This document shows positions 35,268 to 44,247 of a stretch of 64,000 bases of DNA, in pieces; position 1 is the stretch's first letter; every line of letters starts with the position of its first letter. The notes beneath the pieces are model-generated. The model saw only the letters and a program-made list of their open reading frames with translations. It searched no databases and was not told where the DNA came from. A program made the translations under genes and the position numbers. The stretch covers positions 1-64,000 of the forward strand of contig JAUIEC010000011.1 of the NCBI GenBank assembly GCA_030428945.1, written 5' to 3'. The DNA comes from Phycisphaerae bacterium (GTDB lineage: Bacteria > Planctomycetota > Phycisphaerae > UBA1845 > Fen-1342).

Positions 35268-37970
35268 TTACTCCGGTGCCTGTTGGAAGGCGAGCAGGTC
35301 GTGCAGGTCGGTGTCGGTGTCGGAGTCGTAGTCGAACCATCTGCAGCCGCCGGTGGCGGGGCCGTTGTCGGGGCCGGTCAGGCAGGCCGGCAGCGCGGCC
35401 AGGTCGTCGATGTCGATGTCGCCGTCCTGGTCGAAGTCGCCCAGCGATGCCAGCAGCACGAAGTCGAGACGGTTCAGGTTGTATTCGTCGGCCGAGGGGC
35501 CGTTGGCGAACCGCAGAACCTGCACGCCGGCCGCAAGCTCGAACGTCGCGCTGACGGTGGTCCAGTTCTGCCAGCCGCCGGTGACCGGAACGGAGACGCC
35601 GCCGCTGACGTTCTGGCCGTCGAATTCGATTGAGAAGTCGCCGCCGGTATCCTGCGACGCGACCCGCAGGTCGACGCGATAGGTGCCGGGCACGGCCACG
35701 TCGACGGTGTATTCGAGCCACTCGCCGCCGGCCATCCAGCCGACGTTGAAGCCGCCGCCGGCATCGCTGCAGGCTTCGATGTCGACCTCTTCCAGCGGGC
35801 GGTACTGCCCGCCGTTGTTGCCGGCGTCCGCGTCCAGGTAGGCGACCCCCGGTCCGCCGTTGTCAAAGTCCTCGGCCTGCACCAGTCCGGGAATCGCCGC
35901 CGGCGTGCCGCCGAACGGTGACTGGCCGGAGCAGCCGTCGCCGACGGTCAGCGTGATCGTGTCGGTATCGGACAGGCCGTCGTTGTCGAACGCGGTGGCC
36001 TGCAGCGTGTAGCAGCCGTCGGGAACGGCGTTCCAGGTCAGCTCGTACGGGGCGGTGCTGTCGCTGCCGAGCAGCGTCGTGTCCGCGTAGAAGTCGACGG
36101 TGACGATCGTGCCGTCGGTGTCGGCCGCGTCGGCCTGGATCGTGATGTCCCCGGCCGGGACCTGGCCGCCGTCCGGCGGGGCGGTGATCGAGACCGCCGG
36201 CGGGCGGGATGCCAGCGTCAGCCCGTAGCCGTACGGGAACAGCGGCGCATAGGGACTGTCGCCGATGTTGAGCGGAAGCTGGGCGACACTGGCCGGCCAA
36301 CTGTGGGGCAGTCGGCCGACGAAGTCGTATTCGCCGAACAGCACGTCGGCGACGCCGTCGCCTTCGGTGCCGGGCAGCCAGGCGGCGACGAGGGCGTCCC
36401 AGTCGCCGAGGTGGCCGGTGACGATCAGGGGGCGGCCGGAGACGAGGACGACGATGGTCGGGATGCCGCTGTCGATCTGGCTGAGGCAGGCGAGATCGGC
36501 GGGGTCGAGTGCCAGGCTGGGGTCATCGCCGAATCCTTCGGCGTAGGGTGTTTCGCCGATGACGACGATGGCGAGGTCGTGACCGGCCGAGCCGGTGCCG
36601 TCTTCGCTGAAGGTGACGGTGCCGCTGCCGGCGACGGCGGCCTGAATGCCCTGGAGGATGGTGGTGCCGGTGGTGATGTTTCCGCTGCCGCCCTGCCAGG
36701 AGATTGACCATCCGCCGCACTGGTGCCCGAGATTGTCGGCGTTCTTACCTGCAACGAAGACGCTGGCGGTTCTGGGAACGGGCAGGACGCCGTCGTTCTT
36801 GAGCAGGACGAGGGACTTGCGGACGGCTTCGCGGGCGACGGCGCGGTGTGCGGGGCTGCCGAGCAGACCGCTGTTGACGAGCGTGCGGTCGGCGAGCGGT
36901 TCGTCGAAGACGCCGGCGCGTTCCTTGGTGCGCAGGATGCGGCGGACGGCGTCATCGATGCGGGCCATGCTGACGTCGTTGTTCTGAACGGCGGACTTGA
37001 GGGTGCTGATCCAGTTCTGCCAGTTGTAGGGTTCCATGCCCATGTCGACGCCGGCGTTGACCATCTGCACGACCTGGTCGTAGTAGCTGCCGCCGGAGAG
37101 TTCGTAGACGGCTTCCCAGTCGGAGATGACGAAGCCGTCGAAGCCGAGTTCCGTCTTGAGGACGTCGGTCAGCAGGTAGGCGTTCTCGTGCATCTTGACG
37201 CCGTTCCAACTGCTGTAGGACGGCATGACCGTCCCGACGCCCTGGCCGATGGCTTCGGTGAAGCCGGGCAGGTGCAGGGCGCGGAGCGTGGCCTCGTCGA
37301 GGATCGTGTTGCCGCGATCGATGCCCGCGGCGGTTCCGCCGTCGGCGATGAAGTGCTTGGCGCAGGCGACGATCCGCTCGCCGTCGAGAGTCGTGCCCTG
37401 CAGGCCGCGGACGAACGGTCCGGCCAGCAGCGTCTGCAGGCCGGGGTCCTCGCCGTAGCCCTCGTAGCTGCGACCCCAGCGTTCGTCGCGAACGACGGCC
37501 ACGCAGGGCGCGAAGCTCCATTCGAGTCCGGTGCAGGCGACTTCGAGGGCGGTGATGCGGCCGATCTCTTCGACGAGGTTGGGATCGCGGGTAGCGCCGA
37601 GGCCGATGTTGTGCGGGAAGATGGTCGCGCCGCTGACGTTGTTGTGTCCATGGACGGCGTCGATGCCGTAGAGGATCGGGATGCCGAGCCGGGTGCTGGC
37701 GGCGGCGTTCTGGTAGGCGTCGTGCATGTCGGCCCAGCCGGTGGGCGTGTTGTTGGCGGGTGCGGATCCGCCGCCGCTGAGGATCGAGCCGAGGAAGAAG
37801 TCGCGGACGTCGTCGGGGGTGGCGGAGGCGCGTTCGGCCTGGGTCATCTGCCCGATCTTCTCGTCGAGGGTCATGTCGGCGATCAGGGCTTCGATGTCGA
37901 CGGCGCGGGCGCTGCCGGTGGCGAGCAGACAGGCGACCAGGCTCGACAGGATATTTCGGGGATTGGGCAC
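35268..37970 (-). CDS. Secreted GH3 beta-glucosidase with CBM6-like and dockerin modules
   Basis: Predicted retaining glycosidase (beta-glucosidase or xylosidase type) acting outside the cytoplasm. The 900 residues show a signal peptide (about 1-23), the GH3 N-terminal barrel with ERIVACAKHFIADGG and the nucleophile Asp near 284 in GFVISDWEAV, and the GH3 C-terminal sandwich (ARIDDAVRRILRTKERAGVF onward). A bacterial Ig-like domain (from PPAVSITAPPDGGQVPAG), a carbohydrate-binding family 6-type module (AIPGLVQAEDFDNGGPGVAY to LNRLDFV) and a C-terminal dockerin (DFDQDGDIDIDDLAALPACL) follow. It starts with GTG and has its own promoter upstream. Substrate specificity is not determined. Confidence 0.93.
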   Translation of the reverse strand: MPNPRNILSSLVACLLATGSARAVDIEALIADMTLDEKIGQMTQAERASATPDDVRDFFLGSILSGGGSAPANNTPTGWADMHDAYQNAAASTRLGIPILYGIDAVHGHNNVSGATIFPHNIGLGATRDPNLVEEIGRITALEVACTGLEWSFAPCVAVVRDERWGRSYEGYGEDPGLQTLLAGPFVRGLQGTTLDGERIVACAKHFIADGGTAAGIDRGNTILDEATLRALHLPGFTEAIGQGVGTVMPSYSSWNGVKMHENAYLLTDVLKTELGFDGFVISDWEAVYELSGGSYYDQVVQMVNAGVDMGMEPYNWQNWISTLKSAVQNNDVSMARIDDAVRRILRTKERAGVFDEPLADRTLVNSGLLGSPAHRAVAREAVRKSLVLLKNDGVLPVPRTASVFVAGKNADNLGHQCGGWSISWQGGSGNITTGTTILQGIQAAVAGSGTVTFSEDGTGSAGHDLAIVVIGETPYAEGFGDDPSLALDPADLACLSQIDSGIPTIVVLVSGRPLIVTGHLGDWDALVAAWLPGTEGDGVADVLFGEYDFVGRLPHSWPASVAQLPLNIGDSPYAPLFPYGYGLTLASRPPAVSITAPPDGGQVPAGDITIQADAADTDGTIVTVDFYADTTLLGSDSTAPYELTWNAVPDGCYTLQATAFDNDGLSDTDTITLTVGDGCSGQSPFGGTPAAIPGLVQAEDFDNGGPGVAYLDADAGNNGGQYRPLEEVDIEACSDAGGGFNVGWMAGGEWLEYTVDVAVPGTYRVDLRVASQDTGGDFSIEFDGQNVSGGVSVPVTGGWQNWTTVSATFELAAGVQVLRFANGPSADEYNLNRLDFVLLASLGDFDQDGDIDIDDLAALPACLTGPDNGPATGGCRWFDYDSDTDTDLHDLLAFQQAPE

Positions 37971-38012
37971 GATTGGCTCTGTTGCGGGTTGGGTGGTTGG
38001 ACGTCTGATTCG

Positions 38013-38041
38013 ATCGTAGTGAAACGGGCGCGGTGATTCAA
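38013..38041 (-). promoter_or_regulatory. Predicted promoter of the GH3 gene
   Basis: On the minus strand, TTGAAT and TACGAT are separated by 17 bases. It would start transcription about 35 bases before the GTG. Confidence 0.5.
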
Positions 38042-38144
38042 TCGAGCTCGGCGCGCGTGGTTTGAGGGGCCGAAAAAACCCGCAAATCAGGGGTATTCAC
38101 CCGAACTGCGAGCGCCCGGCCGTGTGGTAGCATTGATACTGGGG

Positions 38145-38178
38145 CGGGGGCGCCCCCGGGGGACCGGTCTGCGCAGAC
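38145..38178. repeat. Two adjacent GC palindromes
   Basis: A 14-base perfect palindrome CGGGGGCGCCCCCG is followed 8 bases later by a 12-base perfect palindrome GTCTGCGCAGAC. No associated gene start is close. They may be protein-binding or structural sites. Confidence 0.6.
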
Positions 38179-38231
38179 GGCGGGGAGCGCGACCCTCATC
38201 CCCGCCTTCACAGGTTCACGCGTCAACGCGC

Positions 38232-38241
38232 TAACGCGTTA
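38232..38241. repeat. TAACGCGTTA palindrome with flanking near-repeats
   Basis: A perfect 10-base palindrome is embedded in a 27-base run of AACGCG/GTTAAC-type units. Its function is unknown. Confidence 0.5.
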
Positions 38242-38480
38242 ACGACTCCGCCACGCGACCCGCGGCAGCGTACGGTGCATCAACAAGGGGCGCGTCATCG
38301 ACGCATGCGCCCGCGATCCCCTCCGCCCGGGACGCCCGGGCGTCGATGCCGCACCCTGGCAGCGCTCCGGTCCGTCGATTCTCGCGCTGAGAAGACACTG
38401 CGAAGGCCAGCGGCCGGGCCTTCGTCAACCCGCGGCCAACGACGCACCGCAACGAGCGACAGCTCCCCCGCGAACGGGCA

Positions 38481-38515
38481 TAAGAAACGGGAGGGCGCTT
38501 CGCAGCACCCTCCCG
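38481..38515 (-). terminator. Rho-independent terminator after the PEP-CTERM gene
   Basis: Read on the minus strand, a GC-rich stem (CGGGAGGGTGC pairing with GCGCCCTCCCG, one G-T pair) is followed by a T-rich tract (TTTCTTA). It starts about 27 bases after the gene's stop codon. Confidence 0.8.
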
Positions 38516-38541
38516 CGTCGAATTCAATCGGTCGTGCGAGC

Positions 38542-39240
38542 TTAGCCGCGACGACGCAGCGCGAAACCGCCGAGGCACAGCAGCATCAGGCTGGCCGGCT
38601 CGGGGATGTAGCTCGGGTTGGTCGAACCGAACGTGGTCAGCTCCGGATCGAGGTCGAAGTTGGCGTTGACCAACTGGTTGCCGGCGATGTCGAAGACGTT
38701 CTCCGGAACGTTGCCCTGGTCGTTGACCGCGTACCAGGCGCCCGTCGTGCCGTCACGGAAGGCGAGCTTCGGCTCGTCGCCGGTGTAGACGAAGTCCTGA
38801 CCGCCAAGCTGGCCGGCGTAGTAACCCGAATCGGTGTTGTCATCCGGGATGCTGATGGCATCGAAGACGGTTCCGAACGCGGCCGGGTTGTCGAGCACGC
38901 CGACGTTGCCCACGTCGAGGTCCGCGCCAAGGCCGCCGGCGTCCGCGCTGGAGAAGACCAGCGTGAAGCCCGGGTTCTCGAGGTCGTCGACGGTGACAAC
39001 GGCCAGGCCGTTGGCGTCGTAGCTGCCCGAGACCGCCGTCTGACGGTCGATCGTGCCGCCGGCACCATCCATCTCGATCGACGAGATGTAGCCGGAGAAC
39101 GCCGCGAGCGGAGTGCCGCTCAGTTCAATGCTGACCTGCGACGGGTCGGTGCCGACCGGGTTCGGCTGAAACTCGTTGATCAGGTTCGCCTGGGCGACAG
39201 CGCCACCCAGCAGTACGCTCGCGAAAAGAATCTTCTTCAT
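38542..39240 (-). CDS. PEP-CTERM sorting domain protein
   Basis: Secreted protein of unknown role, 232 residues from MKKILFASVLLGG. It has a signal peptide, a beta-rich middle, and a C-terminal PEP-CTERM tail (PEPASLMLLCLGGFALRRRG) that an exosortase would recognise for cleavage and anchoring. The middle (NEFQPNPVGTDPSQVSIELS) resembles a lamin-tail-like surface domain. A strong AGGAAGG-type site precedes the ATG, a terminator follows the stop, and a promoter lies about 210 bases upstream, so it is a single-gene unit. No exosortase gene is in the window. Confidence 0.9.
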   Translation of the reverse strand: MKKILFASVLLGGAVAQANLINEFQPNPVGTDPSQVSIELSGTPLAAFSGYISSIEMDGAGGTIDRQTAVSGSYDANGLAVVTVDDLENPGFTLVFSSADAGGLGADLDVGNVGVLDNPAAFGTVFDAISIPDDNTDSGYYAGQLGGQDFVYTGDEPKLAFRDGTTGAWYAVNDQGNVPENVFDIAGNQLVNANFDLDPELTTFGSTNPSYIPEPASLMLLCLGGFALRRRG

Positions 39241-39593
39241 GGATCCGCTTCCTTCCTGTACCAAGAAATGGCCTCCGCTCGAACCGCTTCAAACGAGGCA
39301 TCAGACCGAAACCGCCCACGCACGCGGGCGACACACGCACGCTTGATCACGCTCCTGCGAGCGCGGGAAGCACACGGCCGGGCTCCTCTTCCCAACCGCT
39401 CCCGATCCGCCTGCGGCGTCTCGAGTTGTGACTCTCCAAGCGTAGCTACAATATACGGCGGCGCACTTCCGCACAGCAACACGAGGACGTCAAAACTAAC
39501 GCAATTCATGCGCTTGACGTCCGGATTATCAGACCAAAACCCGCCCGGTTCACCCGTCGGTGGGAGCCCGCCGCCCGGACCCCGCCCCGCTTG
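39241..39593. other. Intergenic region holding the PEP-CTERM gene promoter
   Basis: No gene is recognised. The minus-strand promoter is described separately. It leaves a 5' leader of about 200 bases before the PEP-CTERM gene; no clear riboswitch is seen in it. Confidence 0.5.
39450..39479 (-). promoter_or_regulatory. Predicted promoter of the PEP-CTERM gene
   Basis: On the minus strand, TTGCTG and TATATT are separated by 18 bases. The sequence is conspicuously AT-rich for this window. Confidence 0.55.
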
Positions 39594-41237
39594 TCAGGCC
39601 CCCGGCCGCCCGCCAGCCTGCCACCGCCGCGCGTACATCCACAGCCCCGTCAGGGTCGCCAGCAGCGGCACGGTCCCGCAGGCCCCCAGCAGCGGGACGC
39701 CGCCGGACCGGACCGGATCGAACCGCGTATCGGTGACCACGTCGCTGTCGCTGCTCGATTCACGCAGGAACTCGGCCGTCTTGACCGCCGACTGGGCCGC
39801 CAGTTCGTCCGGGACCACGAACGGAGGCGCGCCGCTGCCCTGCATGACCAGTTCACCCTCCCGCCCGGTCCCGGCCCCGAGCGTCAGCGACCAGTCCGTG
39901 GTGCCGAGCAGGCAGCGGACGTCGAGCGTCGCCCGCCGCTCCAGAGGCTGCCCGGACAGTTCGGTGTTGAAACCGAAGACCGGGTCGAGCGTCATCTCCT
40001 CCGGTGACAACGTGGTGTACATGCGGGTCAGGTACGGATCACCGTCAAAGACGGACAGCGAATCCTCGAGCGGCGCGACGACCTCGGTTTCAAGATCCAC
40101 GCGCAGAGCGGCCGCCCCGGTCGCGATCGTGCCGGCGTCGAGCGTCGCCCGCAACAGGGACGGATTCCCGTAGACGAACTCCTGCGTGCCGTCCGGCAGC
40201 GGCAGGCGCCGCCGGAGGATCTCCAGCACCTGCGTCCCCGGGAACAGGCCGAAGTTCAAGGCCTGGGCGACCGCCTCGTCGTCCGGCAGGCCGGCCAGTC
40301 GCTCAATCTCGGCCCGCAGGGTGGCGGGCTGATCGCGAAGGACCTGCAGGTCGGGACTGGCGCTGGCGTAGTCGGTCGCGAAACCCTGTCCGCCGACCTC
40401 GTCCATCGCCGCGGTCACCAGGTTCTGGTACGACCCGTACGCGGTCCGCGTGCCGTTGTACCAGTTAAGCTGCGCGTAGTTCGGAATCACGTGCAGGTAG
40501 TTGACCGGCACCGCCCGCCCGGGCCCCAGCAGCCAGACCAGGACTCCCATGTCCGGCTCGGCCGCCACCGCGGTCAGCCGGATCGGAATCATCGGCCGCT
40601 CGGACTGGTACACCATCCTCAGCGGCTGAACGTCGCCGGCACCCTGGTCCTGCCGCAGGCGGAGGGCGACGAAGTTCATCCCGGCCTCCACGTACGGAGC
40701 GATCAGTTCCGTCCCGCGCTCGGTCAGGTCGTAGTCGTTGTCAATCAGCCAGGTCGCCATCGCGGTCGCGTCGGCACTGCTCACAATCTGAATGTCGAAC
40801 GGACCGACCGCCAGTTCCTCAACGATCTCGACCCCGCCGTCCTCGTCCGCCAGCGAATCATCCCCGGCCGGGCTGGCCAGCGGGACCGCCCCGCCGCGGA
40901 ACAGGTCCGGACAGGCGTCGCCGGTGACGTCGAGCGTGAACTGCGGTCGCGTCGTCGTCTCCAGCGTCTGGAACAGTTGCGCGCTGGAGAGCGAGAACTC
41001 GGGCGTCCCCGGTACCGGCACGACCCAAGAGAAATCCTCGGCCGCCCCCTGGTACTGGATCAGCACGATCGCCGTGACGGTGGTGCCGTCCTGGCGGAAG
41101 ATGATCTGCTCGGCCGCCTGGTTGATCGGAATCTGCTGGCAGAAGAACCCGCCGCAGGCATCGGCCGAGATCTGGCGGCGATCCCCGGAAAGGGCCACCA
41201 GGGACACCAGCAGGATCAGCTTGCCGGACATGCGCAT
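39594..41237 (-). CDS. DUF2330 domain membrane-anchored secreted protein
   Basis: Function is unknown. The 547 residues begin with a signal peptide and then the DUF2330 opening ACGGFFCQQIPINQAAEQII and the GAAEDFSWVVPVPGTPEFSL region. A C-terminal hydrophobic stretch followed by Arg (WMYARRWQAGG) suggests a membrane anchor. GGAGG lies 8 bases before the chosen ATG; the frame extends further upstream but over a non-conserved, Arg-rich stretch. Family members are usually exported beta-rich proteins. Confidence 0.85.
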   Translation of the reverse strand: MRMSGKLILLVSLVALSGDRRQISADACGGFFCQQIPINQAAEQIIFRQDGTTVTAIVLIQYQGAAEDFSWVVPVPGTPEFSLSSAQLFQTLETTTRPQFTLDVTGDACPDLFRGGAVPLASPAGDDSLADEDGGVEIVEELAVGPFDIQIVSSADATAMATWLIDNDYDLTERGTELIAPYVEAGMNFVALRLRQDQGAGDVQPLRMVYQSERPMIPIRLTAVAAEPDMGVLVWLLGPGRAVPVNYLHVIPNYAQLNWYNGTRTAYGSYQNLVTAAMDEVGGQGFATDYASASPDLQVLRDQPATLRAEIERLAGLPDDEAVAQALNFGLFPGTQVLEILRRRLPLPDGTQEFVYGNPSLLRATLDAGTIATGAAALRVDLETEVVAPLEDSLSVFDGDPYLTRMYTTLSPEEMTLDPVFGFNTELSGQPLERRATLDVRCLLGTTDWSLTLGAGTGREGELVMQGSGAPPFVVPDELAAQSAVKTAEFLRESSSDSDVVTDTRFDPVRSGGVPLLGACGTVPLLATLTGLWMYARRWQAGGRPGA

Positions 41238-41389
41238 GGCAGTCCTCCACGGAACGGGACAGACAGGCGGAACCCGCGACATCGCGGGCCGTGGCCGGTA
41301 TCGTACCGTTGCCCTGTCGCCGCGTGCAGCGCGACCCGGCTTTTCCGCCACGAGACCAGGCCGCATCGTCCGGCCGAGCGAGGTGCCCC

Positions 41390-41779
41390 ATGCCCGAGAA
41401 GGACCCGACCGAAGCGATCCGTGTCGCGGCCGCGGCCTACCCCGACGTCGATCCCGGAACGGCCTGCACGCAGAGCGCCTTCCGGGTCCGCAAGAAGGCG
41501 TTCCTGTACGTCGGTCCGCAGGGCGGACGCTACAAGGCGATGTTCAAGCTCGAGGACTCGCTGGCCGAGGCGGCCACGCTGGCCGAGCAGGACCCGGACT
41601 GCTACGAGATCGGCAAGGGTGGCTGGGTGGTGGCCCGCTTCACGGCCGCCAGGCCGCTGCCGAAACGCACCTGGAAGAAATGGCTCGACGAGAGCTACCG
41701 CCTGAGCGCCGGCCCTCCGGCCGGGAAGTCCGCCCCCCGCGCGTCAGCCCGCAAGAAGTCCACGCGAGCAAAGAAGTGA
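41390..41779 (+). CDS. MmcQ/YjbR-like protein
   Basis: Small cytoplasmic protein of the CyaY-like MmcQ/YjbR fold, 129 residues. The conserved C-terminal part reads EIGKGGWVVARFT and WKKWLDESYRL. It ends with a basic tail (SARKKSTRAKK) that could bind nucleic acid. No SD-like sequence precedes the ATG, and an upstream in-frame ATG is rejected as non-conserved. Biochemical role unknown. Confidence 0.82.
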   Translation: MPEKDPTEAIRVAAAAYPDVDPGTACTQSAFRVRKKAFLYVGPQGGRYKAMFKLEDSLAEAATLAEQDPDCYEIGKGGWVVARFTAARPLPKRTWKKWLDESYRLSAGPPAGKSAPRASARKKSTRAKK

Positions 41780-41837
41780 GCGGGGCCTGCTCCCGGTTGC
41801 GTTTCCCGCCGCGCGTCCGGCGGCCGGAGGCGACGGC

Positions 41838-42623
41838 ATGACTCCATCGAAACGCACACGACGCGACGCGCAGAACTGGGACCTCGGTACCCGCGGCGTA
41901 ATCCTGATCGGCCTGCTGATGAACCTCGGACTGCTGGCGGGCGCGCTGCTGCCGACGGTCTGGCTGGTGCGGGCCGGCGCGGCCTGGGCGACCACGACGC
42001 CGCGCTGGGTGCTGCTGCTGCTGGGGGCGGTGCTGGTGTTCAACTACGGCTACCTGCTGGGACTGCTGCTGCTGCGGATCGTGATCCCGGTTCCGAAGGA
42101 AGGCGCCTACTCGGTGGTCGGCGACAAGCTGCCGCGGCAGGTGCTGGTCTTCATGTTCAACGTGCTGCTGATGAAGGCTCGTTATGAACCGCCCTGGGCG
42201 GCGATGTTCGCGTCCGGGCTGAGCAACATCCATCCGCTCCGCGGCCTGTTCCTGCGGTTCTTCGGCCCGCATTCCAAGACCACCCTCCTGGGTGACACGT
42301 GCTTCCTGCTGGACCCGCACCTGCTGTTCGTCGGGCGGAACGTCCTGCTGGGCTTTCACTGCACGATCACCGCGCACCTGTTCGACAACCGCAAGCTGAT
42401 CATCCGGCGGGTCGTGATCGAGGACTTTGCCGTGATCGGCGGACAGGCCGGGATCCAGCCCGGGGTGCACATCGGGCACCACGCCGTCGTCGCCGGTCGC
42501 TCGCACGTGATGGCCGGCACGGTGATCGGACCATACGAGTACTGGGAGGGTGATCCGGCCAGGAAGGTCAAGACCCTGGCCCCGGCCGAGCAGCGCGAGG
42601 TGGCGGCGGCGATGCGTGATTGA
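41838..42623 (+). CDS. Membrane-associated left-handed beta-helix (hexapeptide) acyltransferase
   Basis: Predicted O-acyltransferase-like protein of 261 residues. Two N-terminal membrane spans (about 20-45 and 57-78) are followed by a hexapeptide-repeat region (about 150-240) with IGGQAGIQPGVHIGHHAVVA and the usual C-terminal GDPARKVK capping motif. It may acetylate a lipid-linked sugar at the membrane; substrate is unknown. It follows the MmcQ-like gene by 58 bases. Confidence 0.75.
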   Translation: MTPSKRTRRDAQNWDLGTRGVILIGLLMNLGLLAGALLPTVWLVRAGAAWATTTPRWVLLLLGAVLVFNYGYLLGLLLLRIVIPVPKEGAYSVVGDKLPRQVLVFMFNVLLMKARYEPPWAAMFASGLSNIHPLRGLFLRFFGPHSKTTLLGDTCFLLDPHLLFVGRNVLLGFHCTITAHLFDNRKLIIRRVVIEDFAVIGGQAGIQPGVHIGHHAVVAGRSHVMAGTVIGPYEYWEGDPARKVKTLAPAEQREVAAAMRD

Positions 42624-42647
42624 GCCGTCGGTCCCCGTGCGGTGCGA

Positions 42648-42675
42648 TTGCTTTCCGAAATCGCGCCGTCATAAT
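42648..42675 (+). promoter_or_regulatory. Predicted promoter of the lipoprotein hydrolase gene
   Basis: TTGCTT and CATAAT are separated by 16 bases, leaving a leader of about 100 bases before the ATG. Confidence 0.45.
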
Positions 42676-42783
42676 GACAGTTTCATACGCGGGCCGGATG
42701 ACGCGCTGACGGGGCGACGATTCAGCCACCCGGGCGGCACGGCGGGTCCGTGTTTCGCGGGGACCGGCTCAAGGACGCAGTGC

Positions 42784-44148
42784 ATGCTACGCCGTCAGAC
42801 CTTCTGCCTGCTGGGCAGCCTGCTGCTGTTCTGCTCGGGCTGCTTCCATCAGCGCTCGTTTCCCCTGCGGGCGGTCGACCAGCGGGCATTTCAACTGGCC
42901 GCCTCGGTCGCGCCGCGCCAGACGGCCGCCGTCGCCTGGCTGGCGACCGTTCATCCCCGGTTGCGGCACCTGCTGCCGGAGGACGGGGCCGGCACGCTCC
43001 TGACCGGCGACCTGGAACGGAACGGGCGGCCGATCGACGTTTACGCCCATTTCGGGCTCGACCAGGAGTATCTCAACTCGGTCCTGTACAACCTGATCGG
43101 GCTGATGAACACCGCCAACGTGACCCAGCGAGGCACAAGCCTCGAACAGGCTCCGCCCCGCTGGAAGGGCTTCCAGGACATCTGGGTTCCGGTCGCCCCG
43201 GACCTGGAACTGGCGGGACGCCTGGGCCTGGCACGCGCGGACGGACGCGTGCGGCGCGCCGACTGCATCGTGCTCATTCCGGGGCTGCTGGGTGACAACG
43301 GCCTCTGGCGGACGCGTGACATCGCCTACGCGCTGCGCGACAGCGGGCTGCATGTGCTGGCGCTCGAACTGCGCGGCTACGGCCAGACCGAGGTCCGCTA
43401 TCCGGATCACAACTACTGCTACGGCATCCGCGAGGTCGGTGACCTGCTGGCGGTCTCGGAATGGCTCGAGGAACAACCGCACGTCCGACGGACCGGGCTG
43501 ATCGGCTTCTCCTGGGGCGCCAACGAAGCCCTGCTGGCGGCGTGGGAGGATGGCCGCGCCGCCGACGACCCGCACGTGGCGCCACGCCTGACGACACTGC
43601 AGCGGCCGCGAAATGCGCGGCGGCATTTCCAGGCGGGCGTAATCGCGTTTTCGCCGGTGATCGGGTTCGAGGAACTCGTCGAGAAGCTCAAGCAGAACTG
43701 GTCGCTGCTGGCCGACCCGGTGCTGAACCGGATGCAGGCCGGCCTGCGGGCCCGCTGGGGTCGCAAGGAAGGCGGCGCCGGCAGCGGCGACCTCGGGGAA
43801 CTGGTGAAACTCGAACTGCGGCGGGCGGGGCTGACCTATCCGGGCGGACTCGACGACGCGACCCGCTACCTGCGCCTGATCGGACCGCCCGGCCAGCGGC
43901 AGATCGGCAAGCTCCGCGCGGCGCGGATCCCGGTACTGGTGGTGCAGGCGGCCAACGACCCGCTGGGCTCGGCACAACGCGTGGCCGACCTGCTCGCGGG
44001 CCTGCGCAACCCGAACGTCGCGGGGGTGATTCTGCCGGGCGGCGGGCACAACGGGTTCGCGGCCTACGACCGGGCCTACTTCTACGGGCTGATCCTGAAC
44101 TTCTTCGGGGAAGACACGGGAAGCGGAACCGGCGTCGTCACGCGCTGA
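42784..44148 (+). CDS. Lipoprotein alpha/beta hydrolase
   Basis: Predicted serine esterase-type enzyme at the cell envelope. The 454 residues start MLRRQTFCLLGSLLLFCSGC, with a lipobox ending at Cys20. The hydrolase core includes VLIPGLLGDNGLWRTRD (oxyanion strand), the nucleophile elbow GFSWGAN (Gly-Phe-Ser-Trp-Gly), an acidic residue near QAANDPLG and a late His in LPGGGHNGF. Substrate is unknown. The frame is open far upstream, but the lipobox start is clear. Confidence 0.86.
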   Translation: MLRRQTFCLLGSLLLFCSGCFHQRSFPLRAVDQRAFQLAASVAPRQTAAVAWLATVHPRLRHLLPEDGAGTLLTGDLERNGRPIDVYAHFGLDQEYLNSVLYNLIGLMNTANVTQRGTSLEQAPPRWKGFQDIWVPVAPDLELAGRLGLARADGRVRRADCIVLIPGLLGDNGLWRTRDIAYALRDSGLHVLALELRGYGQTEVRYPDHNYCYGIREVGDLLAVSEWLEEQPHVRRTGLIGFSWGANEALLAAWEDGRAADDPHVAPRLTTLQRPRNARRHFQAGVIAFSPVIGFEELVEKLKQNWSLLADPVLNRMQAGLRARWGRKEGGAGSGDLGELVKLELRRAGLTYPGGLDDATRYLRLIGPPGQRQIGKLRAARIPVLVVQAANDPLGSAQRVADLLAGLRNPNVAGVILPGGGHNGFAAYDRAYFYGLILNFFGEDTGSGTGVVTR

Positions 44149-44193
44149 ACAGACACGTCACCACGCGCCGGGAAGATACTGCTCAAGAGCGCA

Positions 44194-44247
44194 AGAGCAG
44201 TGGCTCGCTCCCTGGCTCCGTGGCTCCCTCGCTCCCTGGCTCCGTCA
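44194..44247. repeat. TGGCTCCC/TCGCTCCC octamer repeat array
   Basis: Six or so degenerate copies of an 8-base unit (TGGCTCCG, TCGCTCCC, TGGCTCCC and variants) run in tandem up to the stop codon of the TadG-like gene on the minus strand. Same family as the arrays near 4.29 kb and 59.8-60.1 kb. Confidence 0.75.

Larger units (their letters stand above)
37971..38480. other. Intergenic region with promoter and several palindromes
   Basis: No gene is supported. It holds the minus-strand promoter of the glucosidase gene, two GC palindromes near 38145-38178 and a TAACGCGTTA palindrome at 38232-38241 (separate entries). Weak reading frames on both strands here have no family signals. Confidence 0.5.

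Noticed and set aside
38275..40173. Plus-strand frame of 632 codons opposite the PEP-CTERM gene
   Set aside because: Arg/Ser/Pro-rich with no domain; it crosses a clear terminator and promoter of the opposite gene.
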